DNA of 64,000 bases. Source: Leptospira ainazelensis (lineage in GTDB: Bacteria > Spirochaetota > Leptospiria > Leptospirales > Leptospiraceae). Made by a program: the position numbers and the translations under genes. Within the stretch, counting starts at the first letter, position 1. Every line of letters starts with the position of its first letter. The stretch is taken from assembly GCF_016918785.1 (NCBI RefSeq), contig NZ_JAFFPT010000038.1, positions 62,001 to 126,000 of the forward strand, in the 5' to 3' direction. The notes below the pieces were generated by a model. That model did not search any database. It had not been told where the DNA came from and worked only from the letters and a program-made list of their open reading frames with translations. Shown here in pieces: positions 40,615-52,531 of this stretch.

Positions 40615-41213
40615 CTAATGTAATAAAAGAGAAGAGACGAAATTTCGGTTTTGGCCTCGAAAAAAAAACGGAGAAAGGATTCCCGACTGAGACGTTACGT
40701 TTTCCGATCTCAGATCGGGAGCTACGATCCGGATTCTTTCCAAACCCAGGAGTCTTCGCAAAACACCCGTTTTGTGAATGATCCGCACCCCGCTCTGTTT
40801 TCGATTCCAATGAGATACGTCCTTTCCGAAAAAACCGCGCGTTTCCACGGATAAAAGATCTCCTTTGAGCGAAACTCTCGTTAAACAAGTCCTGTTGATA
40901 AAACGAATCCAGTCGAGAATAAAAGCGAGGCCGATATAGCCGAATGTAAGATATCCTACACTCTGATACAAAAGAGGATTCTGGAGGATCGGAAGATTCA
41001 AAACCTTAGGAATCAATAAAAAGTCTGTGAACTTCTGAAGATACAAAGCCGACAAACCGCCGAGAAGATAACAAACGTAGAGAATTCCTCCTACCAAAAT
41101 TGTCATCAAAATCGGAGGAATCGGATTGATCTTTAAATAGACGGGGACTCCAAAAGTCGCGTCTTTCGCGTTCAAAGAATCCCAGCCGGAATAAATTCTT
41201 TTTTCGTTTTGTT

Positions 41214-41217
<4 letters not shown>
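40615..41217 (-). CDS. Membrane protein with PH-like domain, unknown function
   Basis: A 200-residue protein with two central membrane helices (about residues 35-60 and 85-110) and a basic C-terminal domain. RTCLTRVSLKGDLLSVETRGFFGKDVSHW resembles the bacterial PH-like domains that follow paired helices. I chose the ATG at 41217, which overlaps the glycosyltransferase stop (ATGA), over upstream starts at up to 41319. Role unknown; it is transcribed with the glycan genes. Confidence 0.6.
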
Positions 41218-42365
<1,148 letters not shown>

Positions 42366-42383
42366 CTTTGTAAGAATTCTTTT

Positions 42384-43748
42384 TTATTTTTCCGTTAGCG
42401 GGTCTTTGTCTGGAATCAACAAAAGAAGGACATACTGAAAGATCGCAAAGTAAAGAAGATACGACGCCATCATCCACTTTTCTTCCGTTCCTCCGCCGAT
42501 TACAGATCGATTACAGAGAAGAATTAAAAACGATCCGATCAGAAAGAAAAAACTCACTTTATCATTTGCAAACAAGATTTTGAGCGAGGCCAAACATTTT
42601 TTCCAGAAAGAATCGGTCAAGGTTTTCCAAACCGGCAAAACCTCCGCTTCCACAAAAGTCCAAAGACGATGGAGAAGAATCGCGGACGGATACAAAAGAA
42701 AAACAAACGCGTGGACCCAAGAGATTCCGCTGAAGAGGATCGAAAAAATAAACAGACAACCGAGGGTCAATTCTTCCTTTCGTTTAACAAAAACTTTCCA
42801 AAAGAAAGGAATCACAAGACCCAAGGAAAGTATATAATAAATTCCTTTTACTGCCTTTTCCGGAAGTTCCACAAGGGGATAACCGAGTTGGGATTGGTTG
42901 AGAACGTCCGCGTAATTGAGAAAGTATTTTGCGAGAGTCGCGTTCAAACTTTGGTTATTCTTCCAAGCGCGGAACAAAGGAGACTTGAGATAATTGTCCA
43001 AGATCAACTGTTTCCAAGTCAAGGTCATCTCGATCGTAAAACTCGGAGCATAAATACAAGGAAGAAGAATCCAAAAAACCGAAAATACAAACGTGTAAAA
43101 AACGGCCCAGTATCTTCTCTGCATCAAAAAGAAAAGGACAAAGGCTCCCGGAGTCAACTTGATTACGATCGCAAGACCGAGCAACAAACCGGACAACCAA
43201 TCCTTTTTCGTATGTACGGAAGCCAAAATCAAAAACATCAAAAGAAAACCGACTTGGTTGTTGTTCTGATGATTTTCCAAAAAACGAAGATTGAGAAGAC
43301 AAAGAACTATGATAAAAACCAAATTCCCTTGGATGGAAAGCCGGATCGAAAGGATGTATAAAAAACCGAGAAGGGCTAAAAAGTTCAGACTCAAAAAAAC
43401 TGCGGAAGCGACTTGATACGGAAGAATAGAAATCGGAATCAACAAAAACGCAAACGTTGGAGGATAGATATAAGAACCCAATCCTTCCATCATTTCTTTG
43501 AGCTGTATAAAGACTTTTGGAGTAAACGTGTCTTCGACTTTGATTTCTCCCGTTTGGAGTTTTTCGAGAATCTCATCGATCTGTTCTAAGTTGTATAAAT
43601 TATTTCCTTCGGTAAAACGGACGGACGCGTTGTAGTAATCTCTGAAATCGGAACGATTTCCCGATTTGGAAATCCCATTGAGGAAGAGGAGCGAGAAAAA
43701 TAAAATCGTTCCCGCAAGAATCCAGGTTTTCCGGTCTCTCAATTGCAT
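42384..43748 (-). CDS. GT87-like (DUF2029) membrane mannosyltransferase candidate
   Basis: A 454-residue protein with about ten helices. The family layout is clear: SDFRDYYNASVRFTEGNNLY in the first loop with acidic residues, SYIYPPTFAFLLIPISILP and GLLLGLAIVIKLTPGAFVLFFLM. GT87 enzymes use polyprenyl-phosphate mannose. I start it at the ATG at 43748, because the frame upstream to 44132 covers the divergent queA gene and gives no membrane-protein-like sequence. It is the first gene of the leftward glycan block. Confidence 0.75.
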   Translation of the reverse strand: MQLRDRKTWILAGTILFFSLLFLNGISKSGNRSDFRDYYNASVRFTEGNNLYNLEQIDEILEKLQTGEIKVEDTFTPKVFIQLKEMMEGLGSYIYPPTFAFLLIPISILPYQVASAVFLSLNFLALLGFLYILSIRLSIQGNLVFIIVLCLLNLRFLENHQNNNQVGFLLMFLILASVHTKKDWLSGLLLGLAIVIKLTPGAFVLFFLMQRRYWAVFYTFVFSVFWILLPCIYAPSFTIEMTLTWKQLILDNYLKSPLFRAWKNNQSLNATLAKYFLNYADVLNQSQLGYPLVELPEKAVKGIYYILSLGLVIPFFWKVFVKRKEELTLGCLFIFSILFSGISWVHAFVFLLYPSAILLHRLWTFVEAEVLPVWKTLTDSFWKKCLASLKILFANDKVSFFFLIGSFLILLCNRSVIGGGTEEKWMMASYLLYFAIFQYVLLLLIPDKDPLTEK

Positions 43749-43889
43749 TCTGAAACACTTTTTGATCGCACTCGAAAAGCCAACCAATAAAATTCTCCTA
43801 CATTTCCGCTTACGATTTAAAGAAGGAATCCTTCTCTTGTTAGAAAAAAGATTCACCCGTGAGCATTCTCCAAATCCACTGCAAATAGA

Positions 43890-44927
43890 ATGTTGTTTTC
43901 CGATCTTGAAGAATTTGAATTTGAACTGCCCGAAGAAAGAATCGCGCGTTATCCGGCAAAGAATCGGGACGAGAGCCGACTCATGGTTGTAGAAGTCGCC
44001 AGAGGCGAAATCCGAATCGAAGAAACGTTCAAAAACATAACCTCTTATCTGAGAGAAGGCGACGTGTTGATCGGGAATCACACCAAAGTAAGCAAACGCC
44101 GCGTCTATCTGAAGAATCCGTTTCGAACCCATGAGGTCATGTTCCTCGAAACCAAGGACGGACTTTGGAGATGTAAGATTCGAAATTCTAAAAAACTAAA
44201 AACGGGGGATCGACTTCAAGACGTTAAGACCGGACTTCGTTTTTTTCAAGTCGAAGGAAAAGAAGAAGAATTCGTTTTTTTAAAACCGGATAAAGAATTG
44301 CAGGAAGAGGACTTTCAAGAAATCGGAGAGATTCCGATTCCTCCGTATTTAAAAAGAGAAGCGAACTCGGAAGATGAAATTCGTTATCAGACCCTTTTTG
44401 CAAAAACCCCCGGATCTGTTGCAGCTCCTACAGCCGGTCTTCATTTTTCAGAATCCTTGTTTCAAACTCTAAGAGAAAAAAAAATTCAAATCTGCACCTT
44501 GGAACTCACGGTCGGTTACGGAACCTTTCAACCACTCACGGAAGAAAATTTTCAAAATAAAAAATTGCATCGTGAAGAATTTTTTTTGGAAGAATCGAGC
44601 GCTTCCATTCTCAACCTTGCAAAAAAAGAAGGAAGAAGAATTCTTTCCATCGGAACCACGACGCTTCGAGCCTTGGAATCCACATACGATCCTCTTACAA
44701 AAACATTTCGCTCAGGCGCCGGTACGACCGAACTTTTTTTACAACCGGAAGATAAACTGCAAAGCTGCGAAGGTCTGATCACAAATTTTCATTTACCCGG
44801 TTCAAGCCTTCTTTTACTCGTCTCCGCATTTGCGGGAAAAGAACTGATCCTGCGCGCTTACCAAAAAGCGATCCAAGAAGAATTTCGATTTTATTCCTAC
44901 GGAGACGCGATGCTGATTCTATCTTAG
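43890..44927 (+). CDS. queA: tRNA preQ1(34) S-adenosylmethionine ribosyltransferase-isomerase
   Basis: A 345-residue QueA. Key segments are [59 protein letters not shown] and [20 protein letters not shown]. It adds the epoxycyclopentanediol group in queuosine synthesis at the tRNA wobble base. Length is normal. It is divergent from the glycan block (142-base gap). The ATG at 43890 has no strong ribosome-binding site. Confidence 0.94.
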   Translation: MLFSDLEEFEFELPEERIARYPAKNRDESRLMVVEVARGEIRIEETFKNITSYLREGDVLIGNHTKVSKRRVYLKNPFRTHEVMFLETKDGLWRCKIRNSKKLKTGDRLQDVKTGLRFFQVEGKEEEFVFLKPDKELQEEDFQEIGEIPIPPYLKREANSEDEIRYQTLFAKTPGSVAAPTAGLHFSESLFQTLREKKIQICTLELTVGYGTFQPLTEENFQNKKLHREEFFLEESSASILNLAKKEGRRILSIGTTTLRALESTYDPLTKTFRSGAGTTELFLQPEDKLQSCEGLITNFHLPGSSLLLLVSAFAGKELILRAYQKAIQEEFRFYSYGDAMLILS

Positions 44928-44971
44928 ATTATGATTGATAACCGAGGGGAACTAGGGAACAATCGTCTTCA

Positions 44972-46594
44972 GTGATAAAAAGAATAACCGCCGCTCAGGC
45001 AGAAATCAAACTTCACGCGGGAAAACAAAGACCCAAAAACGGCCTTCCCGATTTTTTGGCGTTCCACAGAGAAGAACTGAGTTCCTTACCGAAGGCTCTG
45101 GAAAATCCGGGTATCCTCTCCAATATTCTCATAACCGGTCCTTCTTTAGAATCGAATCTTACCTTACTCCAAGAATACGTCTCCAATTTGAAAAAAGGAA
45201 TCAAAGTGGTCTGCGATCCCCATCCGGGATTCTTAACACTCGCGGGTTTTCCCGGAAACTCGGAATACCGTGCCGGCAAAATGGTGGAGGCCGACGGAGG
45301 TTATTTACTTTTACCGATGCGGGCTCTCACCGAAGACCCAAACTTATACTTTCTTGTAAAAGGAGTTTTGCAAACCGGAAGCATAGACTTTCTGACTCTC
45401 CCCGAAATGACCGGCTCCAAAGAGATGAACCGTTTTCATCCTTCGATCAACACCCGCTTTCGTTTGATTCTCGCGGGGGAAGAAGGAGAAGTGGATTTTA
45501 TCTCCGGAGTCGATCCCGACTTCTACGAAAGTTTCTCTTTTAAGATTCATCTTCCGTATGAAGCGGTGATGAAAAGTAAGAAGAATCTTCAGCTTTTCGG
45601 GGGACTCATTCATTCCTGGGAAAAACCGGGTTATCCAAGTTTTGATTCTTCCGCCGTCGACGCGTTACTCGAAATCGCTCTTCGTTGGAATGACAGCAGG
45701 GCGAGGCTTTCTCTTTCTTTCGCTGAACTTCGTACCTTTGTGGGAGAACTTCTTGTTCTTTTTAAAAAGGAAAAAAAAACGATCACCCGCGCTCAGGTAG
45801 AATCCGCAATTCCTACGATCGAAAAAAGAATCGCGGTTCACAAAAGAAGATATCAGGAAAGTATACGGGAAGGTCTGACTTCGATTCAACTCAAAGGGAA
45901 AAAGACGGGAAGAATCAACGGTTTGTCAGTCATTCTTCTGCATTCTTCTTTGTCGGATTTCGGTCAGGTCAACCAAGTCTCCGCGCGCGTCGCTCTGGGT
46001 TCCGGAAATTTTATCAACATCGAAAGGGAAGTGAATCTTTCGGGGGACTTACACGATAAGGGAGTATTCATATTACAATCTTATATTAAAGGAATGTTCT
46101 CCCATATCCAGTCCTTCGGTTTGGACGCTTCGATTTTGTTTGAACAAAACTATTCTCCGATCGACGGAGACTCCGCGAGTTGTGCGGAGTTGCTCGCGAT
46201 TCTTTCGGCGCTTTCCGGTTTGGAAATTCCATGTAGCATCGCCGTGACGGGAGCCCTTTCTCAGTATGGAGAAATTCTTCCAGTAGGCTCGGTAAACACG
46301 AAGATTGCGGCTTGGTATGACATGATTCAAATAGTTGGGAATACAAAAGATAAATACAGGGTTTACATTCCAACTTCGAATCTTCGAGACTTAAATCTTC
46401 CCGCCCATATTCGCAAGGCGATCGAGAAAGGAAAGTTCCAAATCTACACCTGTTCTCACGTGGAAGAGTTGATTCCGGAAGTTTTTGGAATCCCCGCGGG
46501 AAAATTCGGTAAAAACGGAAAATATCCTCAGGGAAGCCTGTTCCACATGATAGAGGAAAGAATCGATCGGAAAAAAGAAGAAGAGCACGAATGA
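44972..46594 (+). CDS. LonB-like protease with decayed ATPase part
   Basis: A 540-residue protein. Residues 300-540 are a Lon-type protease domain with the Ser-Lys dyad: S401 in [13 protein letters not shown] and K444 in [11 protein letters not shown], 43 residues apart as in E. coli Lon. The first 300 residues follow the LonB/YcbZ layout ([23 protein letters not shown]), but the Walker A position reads [11 protein letters not shown] without GxGKS, so ATP binding seems lost. It may digest unfolded peptides without ATP, or rely on a partner. The start is GTG at 44972. It follows queA by 44 bases. Confidence 0.8.
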   Translation: MIKRITAAQAEIKLHAGKQRPKNGLPDFLAFHREELSSLPKALENPGILSNILITGPSLESNLTLLQEYVSNLKKGIKVVCDPHPGFLTLAGFPGNSEYRAGKMVEADGGYLLLPMRALTEDPNLYFLVKGVLQTGSIDFLTLPEMTGSKEMNRFHPSINTRFRLILAGEEGEVDFISGVDPDFYESFSFKIHLPYEAVMKSKKNLQLFGGLIHSWEKPGYPSFDSSAVDALLEIALRWNDSRARLSLSFAELRTFVGELLVLFKKEKKTITRAQVESAIPTIEKRIAVHKRRYQESIREGLTSIQLKGKKTGRINGLSVILLHSSLSDFGQVNQVSARVALGSGNFINIEREVNLSGDLHDKGVFILQSYIKGMFSHIQSFGLDASILFEQNYSPIDGDSASCAELLAILSALSGLEIPCSIAVTGALSQYGEILPVGSVNTKIAAWYDMIQIVGNTKDKYRVYIPTSNLRDLNLPAHIRKAIEKGKFQIYTCSHVEELIPEVFGIPAGKFGKNGKYPQGSLFHMIEERIDRKKEEEHE

Positions 46595-46890
46595 GAAATA
46601 GGCCTTGAGTGTCGATGAGACAGAATTCTATAAAAAATTTCTTTCCTGCTACCCCCTTGGTTTTGAAACTGGATGGAAGGAATCAATCTCGTTTTTTTTG
46701 AATTATTTCTGCTCTGTCTCTCCGCAAAAGGCGCTTTCAAACCGTGGATAGCTCAAATAGATACCCAAATGCTCTGAGAAAAAGAGTCCTAGTTTCTTTG
46801 GATTCTTTAAAAACTCTTCGTCTTATACCAGACTTGCATTTGTAGGTGATCCTTCGATTCTGATTACCGATACTAAATAAAGATAAGAAA

Positions 46891-48282
46891 ATGAGACTCA
46901 TCGGGGCGATCAATATTCAATCCTCCTTGCTGGTCAGCGGCCTATCCGCACTGGGACTTGGGGTTCTCATTTCTATCGCTCAGGTCAAAACGCCCGACAA
47001 TCTTCCCAAAATCGACTCCCTGCCGATGGAAGAAAACGAAAGTCCTTCCAAATTCCAGCCGACTCTAAAAATAAAAGAGGAAGAAAGACAAAAAGATATC
47101 CAGGTTTTCCGTATTCTTGGTTCTCGCAGAATCGACCTCTTAGGAGAAGGGGAAAAATCCTTTGGGATCCAAGAAGACCGAGGCTCTTATTTTGCAAAAT
47201 CGGGTAACGGCTGGAGTCCTTTTCCTTTTAAGGATTCTCTCGCATCCAATCAACCGGATTCTCTTTTTAACGATCAGAATACAAACTGGACCGGGGCGCG
47301 CTTTTTTGGCGGAAAACAAGGGAAGGTGCAACTGAATTCTTCGATTCGTCCTTTGTCTCCTTTTTCGGAATTGGCTCCTTCTCTTCGCGGAAGAAAATCC
47401 GATCCGTTCGGAAGCGGAGATAAGACCGGTATCAATCAATCCACGTTAGACAACTTTGAACTGAGTTATTCCGTCGCACCCGGAGTGGACGCGATTCTTA
47501 AAACCGGAAACTCACTTCCTTATACCGCCGATCAAAAAGATCAGGGTTATTCGATGGCTGGTTTTTCTTTTAAACCTAACGATTACATCAATACAAAGAT
47601 CGTCTCCGGAAGTTCTTTCGGAAATTCTAGCATGGCTTCGAGCCGTTTTCTTTATTCTTCTCCCGTATCCAATTCTCAAGCGCTCAATGCGGATCCGAAT
47701 ATGGGAAACAATCCCGTTCTTAGAAATCAGGCAATGGGTAACAGCAGCGGACGTGTGATCGAATGGCAGGCGAATATCCAGCCGATCCGACGTCTTTCGT
47801 TTCAAACTTCGGTTTTGAATAAGGAAAAAGACAAGGGTCTTTACAATCCGGAAGCCGCGCGTTTTTCGATGTTTATCGATTTTACAAAAATCATTCTCAA
47901 TATCCGTTATAGTTATACCGCCGATCCGACTACAAGAAACAACGGTCTTTATATGACTCCGGAATCCGACGCGACTACCTTGGGTTTTACGATGCTCTTA
48001 GATCCTGCAGGAAGATATTCTCTGTTTCTCGGGAACAACTACTACAACCTGATCTCCCAGAGAAACACGGGAATCAACACGCAGATCGACGAACCGCTTC
48101 GTTCTTTTTCCGCCGGCTTTCGAGGAAAGACGAGTTTTCAGAACGCGATCTTTTTTATGAACTTTCGAAACAATCTTTCAAAGGGTGTGATCTACACAGA
48201 CGTAGGTCCGTTCCGTCTTCCCGCTTATTCACAATACTATTCCGAATACTTCACTTCTTTGGGAATGGAGTTATCCTTCTGA
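46891..48282 (+). CDS. Outer-membrane beta-barrel candidate
   Basis: A 463-residue protein with an N-terminal hydrophobic segment (about 10-30), a polar linker and, from about residue 185, alternating aromatic/polar strands separated by Asn/Gly/Ser turns ([49 protein letters not shown]). It ends in LGMELSF with the terminal Phe typical of barrel proteins. I recognise no family. The 296-base gap before it shows no gene. Confidence 0.6.
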   Translation: MRLIGAINIQSSLLVSGLSALGLGVLISIAQVKTPDNLPKIDSLPMEENESPSKFQPTLKIKEEERQKDIQVFRILGSRRIDLLGEGEKSFGIQEDRGSYFAKSGNGWSPFPFKDSLASNQPDSLFNDQNTNWTGARFFGGKQGKVQLNSSIRPLSPFSELAPSLRGRKSDPFGSGDKTGINQSTLDNFELSYSVAPGVDAILKTGNSLPYTADQKDQGYSMAGFSFKPNDYINTKIVSGSSFGNSSMASSRFLYSSPVSNSQALNADPNMGNNPVLRNQAMGNSSGRVIEWQANIQPIRRLSFQTSVLNKEKDKGLYNPEAARFSMFIDFTKIILNIRYSYTADPTTRNNGLYMTPESDATTLGFTMLLDPAGRYSLFLGNNYYNLISQRNTGINTQIDEPLRSFSAGFRGKTSFQNAIFFMNFRNNLSKGVIYTDVGPFRLPAYSQYYSEYFTSLGMELSF

Positions 48283-48330
48283 TTTTCTTTTCTGGTTGCC
48301 GGTTTTTTTAACGTTCGGAAATTTGATCGG

Positions 48331-48346
48331 GTGAGGAGCTCCTACG
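48331..48346. repeat. Dispersed intergenic palindrome
   Basis: GTGAGGAGCTCCTACG has the perfect ten-base core AGGAGCTCCT and lies between the barrel gene and ybaB. Confidence 0.55.
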
Positions 48347-48408
48347 CGAAAAAAAATCGCGGAGTGAAATTCATCCTAAAATAAAATAGATTCAAAAGGA
48401 ATCAAAGA

Positions 48409-48717
48409 ATGTTTGGAAACAAGTTAGAATCCCTAAAGCAGATGAATCAGATGCGCGTGAGAATGAAAAAAGTGGAAAAAGATCTCATGTCTCTCTCTTT
48501 CGAAGCAAAGTCGAAAAACGATCTCGTAACTTGTATCTCGGACGGAAAACTGAACATCAAAGACATCCTCATCGAAGACGAACTTCTCGCGAAAAACGAT
48601 AAAAAACTTTTACAAAAAAGTATCAAACAGGCCGTCACACGCTCTCTGGAACTCGCTCAAAAAGCCGCCGAAGAAAGAATGGGCGAATTCCGCGGCATGA
48701 TCCCCGGAATGGAATGA
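48409..48717 (+). CDS. ybaB: YbaB/EbfC nucleoid-associated protein
   Basis: A 102-residue protein of the YbaB/EbfC family: a leading helix (LKQMNQMRVRMKKVEKDL), a central strand region (LVTCISDGKLNIKDILIED) and a long final helix (LLQKSIKQAVTRSLELAQKAAEERMGEFRGMIPG). The dimer binds DNA and may act in nucleoid shape or regulation; the Borrelia EbfC protein is the best studied spirochaete member. Here it is not beside dnaX or recR, its usual neighbours. Confidence 0.85.
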   Translation: MFGNKLESLKQMNQMRVRMKKVEKDLMSLSFEAKSKNDLVTCISDGKLNIKDILIEDELLAKNDKKLLQKSIKQAVTRSLELAQKAAEERMGEFRGMIPGME

Positions 48718-49076
48718 TTCTTTTCTTTTTGAAAAAAGATTCTTCCGAAAATTTTATCCCCTACGCGCTTTAAGTCCGATTGCAAGAATTTTTTAAAGAG
48801 AGACTTTGTCGGAACAATCGTTTCGAATGAAATGAATTCTTAGATTGTAAGAAATTCCTTACAGAGTTGTCCAAAAATCGGAAAGAAAATTTGTAATAGC
48901 TCCTACGAAGAACTTACAATGCGATATCTTTCCCTTTTCGAGAGAAGGTTTGTTCGATTGAAAACGGAGGAGTTCCCACAAATTACGTTGCTTTAGAGGT
49001 TTACTAACTTTTTAACCGGCATCTTTTTGTTAGAATTTGATGGAGTTCCTACATTCCTCAGTTTTGGGGCAAACTC
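48718..49076. other. Spacer rich in dispersed palindromes
   Basis: Four copies or half-copies are visible: TGTAAGAAATTCCTTACA (48846-48863), TAGCTCCTACGA near 48897-48908, AGGAGTTCCCACA (48968-48980) and TGGAGTTCCTACA (49041-49053). The third is followed by AATTACGTTGCTTTAGAGGT, a flank found again near 56240. No gene seen. Confidence 0.6.
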
Positions 49077-50621
49077 TTATTCCGTTCTATTTCGATCGGA
49101 AGAATGAAAGTATTCAAGAGGACAGATGATCTCCGGACCGTCCGTCTCCGGAAGAAAAAAAACCTCCCCCTCGTCGTTCGTTTTGGTTACGGATTGGGAA
49201 ACCTGACCGAGACGATACGGATCCGCATTGACTTGTAAAATTTTTAAACTTGGAGCCGTCTTTTTCAAAAGAACAACCGCCGGTTGAGTTCCGGTGTTGC
49301 TCCGATTCTGATCGATAAAATGAAACTGCCCCGGCTTGAGATTGGAAAGGGGAAGAATAAAAGGAAGAGGTTGTGTGTCATACAACTTTCGTAACTCTCC
49401 TCCGTCTTGATTCGCTGGAGGAAAGGGAAGAGCCGATAGAACGGATTCCATTCCTGTTTTAAAACCGGCCGCTCCCGCAGAATCCACACCCAACTGAGCT
49501 TCCGAAAGAGTAGTTTCTCCCGTCGACAACCAGAGAAAGGCCGCGAACAAACGGACAAAGGATGTTTCACCTGAAATTCCGAGATCGTTTTTCTGAGACG
49601 CCGAAAGAGAGGTCACTGCGGGAGAAGTAAGAAAAATCTCGGCTAAACTCTGCGCGTCTTTTGCTCTTATCGACGGACCCGCGACCGTTTTCTTAAAGAA
49701 AGAATTTCTTTCCTGAAGATTCGTTCCGGAAACGGTGTAAAGATATTTTATAAAGGCGTAAGCAAAAGAATAATCCACGATCGATGAAAAATTCGCCGAC
49801 CCGAAAATGGTGGAACCGTTCACTCCTCTCGCACATACTCCGGAAACGTTTCCTCGATAACACTGGATACGATTTGTCTGAGGAGAATAACCGGCGATAT
49901 CGCTCGCGACCTCGCTTGTTCCCTCGTTCAACCACGTTTCATCCCGAACCTTTTGAGAAAGATAATCGGGAAGTTCGTATTGAAATCGGATGAGATGTTG
50001 AAATTCGTGAGCGATCGTGGAAAGCATCGTATCCGACTTTCCTAAAGCGAGATCCTTTTCGGCCAATTCTTTCAACTGCACGGAATCTATATAAAGAATT
50101 TCTTTTGTATTGGAACGGACATTCGACCGGGGATCGTCGGAAAGAAAATCGAAAGGATCGAAAAAACCCGCGACGAAGGAACTTCCGGGTTTGCTTCCGT
50201 CGCGAATATCCAAAAAAAGGATGTGAACCTTTCCGTTTTGGTCCATATCGGAAGGAGTTCCGAAGGCGGCGCTGAGTTTTGGAAAAATTTTCTGATCGAA
50301 TTCTCGAACAATATTTTTGTAATCCAGATTCTGCTCTTGTCCGAATTCTGCGTAGACGGAAACCGTATCTCCTTCTCCCACGAGACTCGCTTGAAGACAA
50401 TAAGATGAGTTTTTTGTAATGTCCCTTACCCAGAATTTACCGGGACCGCTACAACTGATCGCGGTGAGAATCAAAGCCTGGACATACTGAGCGCCTAACT
50501 TCTGTTTTTCGGAAGGAAAAAGAGAAGGGAAAACACCCTCCAAAGAACAAGCGTCGAGAAAAAAAAGACAGATAAAGATCCCCGAAAAAATTCCAAAATT
50601 GTTTCGAAAATTTCGCTTCAT
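49077..50621 (-). CDS. M30-like zinc metalloprotease lipoprotein
   Basis: A 514-residue lipoprotein. Start at 50621 gives a signal peptide with lipobox FFLDAC. The catalytic region reads TIAHEFQHLIRFQYELPDY with the HExxH-type zinc site as HEFQH, followed by ETWLNEGTSEVASDIAGY, where the Glu in NEGTSE is the likely third ligand. This fits the M30 (hyicolysin) group, which is known in Leptospira. It would act at the surface or be released. The last 110 residues form a beta-rich domain. Confidence 0.78.
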   Translation of the reverse strand: MKRNFRNNFGIFSGIFICLFFLDACSLEGVFPSLFPSEKQKLGAQYVQALILTAISCSGPGKFWVRDITKNSSYCLQASLVGEGDTVSVYAEFGQEQNLDYKNIVREFDQKIFPKLSAAFGTPSDMDQNGKVHILFLDIRDGSKPGSSFVAGFFDPFDFLSDDPRSNVRSNTKEILYIDSVQLKELAEKDLALGKSDTMLSTIAHEFQHLIRFQYELPDYLSQKVRDETWLNEGTSEVASDIAGYSPQTNRIQCYRGNVSGVCARGVNGSTIFGSANFSSIVDYSFAYAFIKYLYTVSGTNLQERNSFFKKTVAGPSIRAKDAQSLAEIFLTSPAVTSLSASQKNDLGISGETSFVRLFAAFLWLSTGETTLSEAQLGVDSAGAAGFKTGMESVLSALPFPPANQDGGELRKLYDTQPLPFILPLSNLKPGQFHFIDQNRSNTGTQPAVVLLKKTAPSLKILQVNADPYRLGQVSQSVTKTNDEGEVFFLPETDGPEIICPLEYFHSSDRNRTE

Positions 50622-50808
50622 CGAAATGATTCGACGAAAAAAGACATACAATCTAGAACGTTGACTCGATGAGAGCGGTCCATAGAATGTAAAAAAGGAT
50701 CCCGACATGTTTTTTTGTAACGAAGGGAGAGCGGAAACTTGATTGAGATTCTCTCTTGCCCCCGTAACTTGTCAGGATCTTTCTCCCTCAAATCAGGAGC
50801 AATCAACA

Positions 50809-51579
50809 TTGGATAAAATATTTCCTATCGATCCTTTTATAAGATGTGCAAAACACTCGATTCTGATAGGAATCTGGATCCTAACTACGGCATCTTGTTC
50901 CTCAAGGGAGGAAAGGATCGAACAACATCCAACCGCATTCTTAAAAATCGCCTCCGGGGAATACTATTCTAAAATTGAAAAATTAGAAGAGGGTTATTTC
51001 GTAAGACAGTTGTTTTTGGATACAAACCCGGCAAAGAAGAATTCGAAATTTATCTTTACTCAATTGAGCGTAACCTTGAGCAAAAATCGGGAAGAAACAA
51101 GAATCGAAGGAATTGCAAAACCCGCCAAAACCGGTTTTCAACTCGTTCCGGAATCTTGCAGAGTTTTTACAAACAGAGAGTCCGGAAATCGCTGGGCGCT
51201 CCTTCGAGCCTACGACTGCGATCATCTCATCTTTGAATTGGAATCAAGAAGACAAAACTTCATTTCGATACAACCGGATTTTATTCCCGGAACACCCTCC
51301 GGAGAATATAGAAAAGCGATCTCTTCCGATCCGAGTCGAATCAGCGCGCTCGTTCTGGAAAGCGGGGGAAAAATTCTCGAAGTCTGGGGTCTTCGATTGT
51401 CCCGGGTTCGTAAAAACGCATCCATCGTTTTGGAAAAAGAAAACGGGAAACGTTATCCGGTAAGAGCCTTGGAAACGATCGAAACGACCGGACAAGTCAC
51501 CGCCGAAGGGATTCCCGTGGACAAAGGGGACATTCTTCTTTATTCAAATCCGGGAGAATCGAACCCTCTCTCTTATTGA
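50809..51579 (+). CDS. Lipoprotein, unknown function
   Basis: A 256-residue protein. I use the TTG at 50809, preceded by CAGGAG at nine bases, over the TTG at 50743, because it leaves a short N-region before the lipobox TTASC. The mature protein is beta-rich, with one Cys pair ([18 protein letters not shown]). No family recognised. It is divergent from the M30-like gene and convergent with the LRR lipoprotein gene twelve bases away. Confidence 0.62.
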   Translation: MDKIFPIDPFIRCAKHSILIGIWILTTASCSSREERIEQHPTAFLKIASGEYYSKIEKLEEGYFVRQLFLDTNPAKKNSKFIFTQLSVTLSKNREETRIEGIAKPAKTGFQLVPESCRVFTNRESGNRWALLRAYDCDHLIFELESRRQNFISIQPDFIPGTPSGEYRKAISSDPSRISALVLESGGKILEVWGLRLSRVRKNASIVLEKENGKRYPVRALETIETTGQVTAEGIPVDKGDILLYSNPGESNPLSY

Positions 51580-51591
51580 TTTTTAAGAATA

Positions 51592-52425
51592 TTATAAATT
51601 ACTGGAATAGATTGGAACCAATTTCAGATAAGGGAGTTGAATCCGAATCCAGTCCAATTCTTCTTTGGAAATATTCAGACCGGACCATTCCAAATAACGA
51701 AGGTCTTTTAGATCATAGATATATTTAATTTCTTTGATATTCGTATTTCCGATTCTCAGCTCGAGAAGATATTTACAGCCGGCGATCGGTTCCAATGACG
51801 CCACCTCGGTTCCTCGAATGTCCAACTGTCTGAGTTTGCATTCGGAACCGATAAAGGAAAGATTCTTGATTTTGGTTTTGTACAAACCCAGTTTTGTAAG
51901 AGCTCCTACATTCGGATAACGGGAAAGATCCTTTTCGTCCACTTGAGTCCCATTCAAATAGAGGCTATGGAGCAGGGGAAGTTTGGAAAGAGGACTCAAA
52001 TCCTTTACCTTGGTTCCATTTACGTTGAGAAAACCTACAGTCTTCAAAGCGCTCAATTCTTCTAAGTTCTCAAACTCAGGATGTAGAATTTCCAGAGAAA
52101 CCAAATTCCTAAAATCGCTCAATCTCGCCGTGTCCGGAAATTCGTCCTCGTTAAAACCGATCCAACGCACCTGATAAGGATAGTATCTTAGAGTTTTCCC
52201 TTCCCTGGAAAATACGGGAATCGCCCCGGAAATCGGCTCCCTCTCTAAAATTGAACAGGACAAAAGACAAAAAGGAAAAATCAAAAGAAAAATCTTTCTA
52301 AAAAAAGGAACCATCTCGCTCGGAATCATTCTACGAACGATTGAGAACCGGGTTCGAAGAAATAGAAACCAAATTCTAATTCGTTTCCGAAATGTAAAAA
52401 GACTTCCCTCCTGGATGGGTTTCAC
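51592..52425 (-). CDS. Leucine-rich-repeat lipoprotein
   Basis: A 277-residue protein with lipobox LLSC and about seven leucine-rich repeats of 22-25 residues, such as [20 protein letters not shown] and [20 protein letters not shown]. The N-terminus is uncertain. The GTG at 52425 has AGGAG six bases before it, but gives a long basic N-region; ATGs at 52329 and 52314 would give a standard signal peptide, and 52458 is also open. LRR lipoproteins in Leptospira are thought to bind host or surface ligands. It is divergent from the haem arm. Confidence 0.72.
   Translation of the reverse strand: MKPIQEGSLFTFRKRIRIWFLFLRTRFSIVRRMIPSEMVPFFRKIFLLIFPFCLLSCSILEREPISGAIPVFSREGKTLRYYPYQVRWIGFNEDEFPDTARLSDFRNLVSLEILHPEFENLEELSALKTVGFLNVNGTKVKDLSPLSKLPLLHSLYLNGTQVDEKDLSRYPNVGALTKLGLYKTKIKNLSFIGSECKLRQLDIRGTEVASLEPIAGCKYLLELRIGNTNIKEIKYIYDLKDLRYLEWSGLNISKEELDWIRIQLPYLKLVPIYSSNL
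51895..51910. repeat. Dispersed palindrome inside the LRR gene
   Basis: TGTAAGAGCTCCTACA differs from a perfect palindrome by one pair. On the coding strand it reads GTA GGA GCT CTT ACA (VGALT), at the place where the repeat should give a Leu-x-x-Leu core ([11 protein letters not shown]). Confidence 0.5.
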
Positions 52426-52495
52426 GAGATTCTCCTTGGAAGTACGCTTAAGATTCATTTTTCACTGATATTGAGTTTGACTCTCATATTCACAT

Positions 52496-52514
52496 TTTGA
52501 GAATGGTTTTCAAA
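52496..52514. promoter_or_regulatory. 19-bp palindrome upstream of the HmuY arm
   Basis: TTTGAGAATGGTTTTCAAA is an inverted repeat with one mismatched pair. It ends 17 bases before the lipoprotein start at 52532. A second site of identical length and outer arms, TTTGATACTGAGAATCAAA, lies before the haem oxygenase gene (58302-58320). The shared TTTGA-N9-TCAAA form and a Fur-family gene in the locus suggest a common repressor site. Confidence 0.58.
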
Positions 52515-52531
52515 TGGCAGAAGGAGAATTC

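Noticed and set aside
44412..44430. Palindrome-family match in queA (GCAGCTCCTACAGC)
   Set aside because: It codes for the conserved AAPTAGLHF segment of QueA, so the match comes from the protein.
44931..44975. Possible 14-codon leader whose stop overlaps the GTG of the Lon-like gene
   Set aside because: Too short, no conserved content and no attenuator structure; overlap may be chance.
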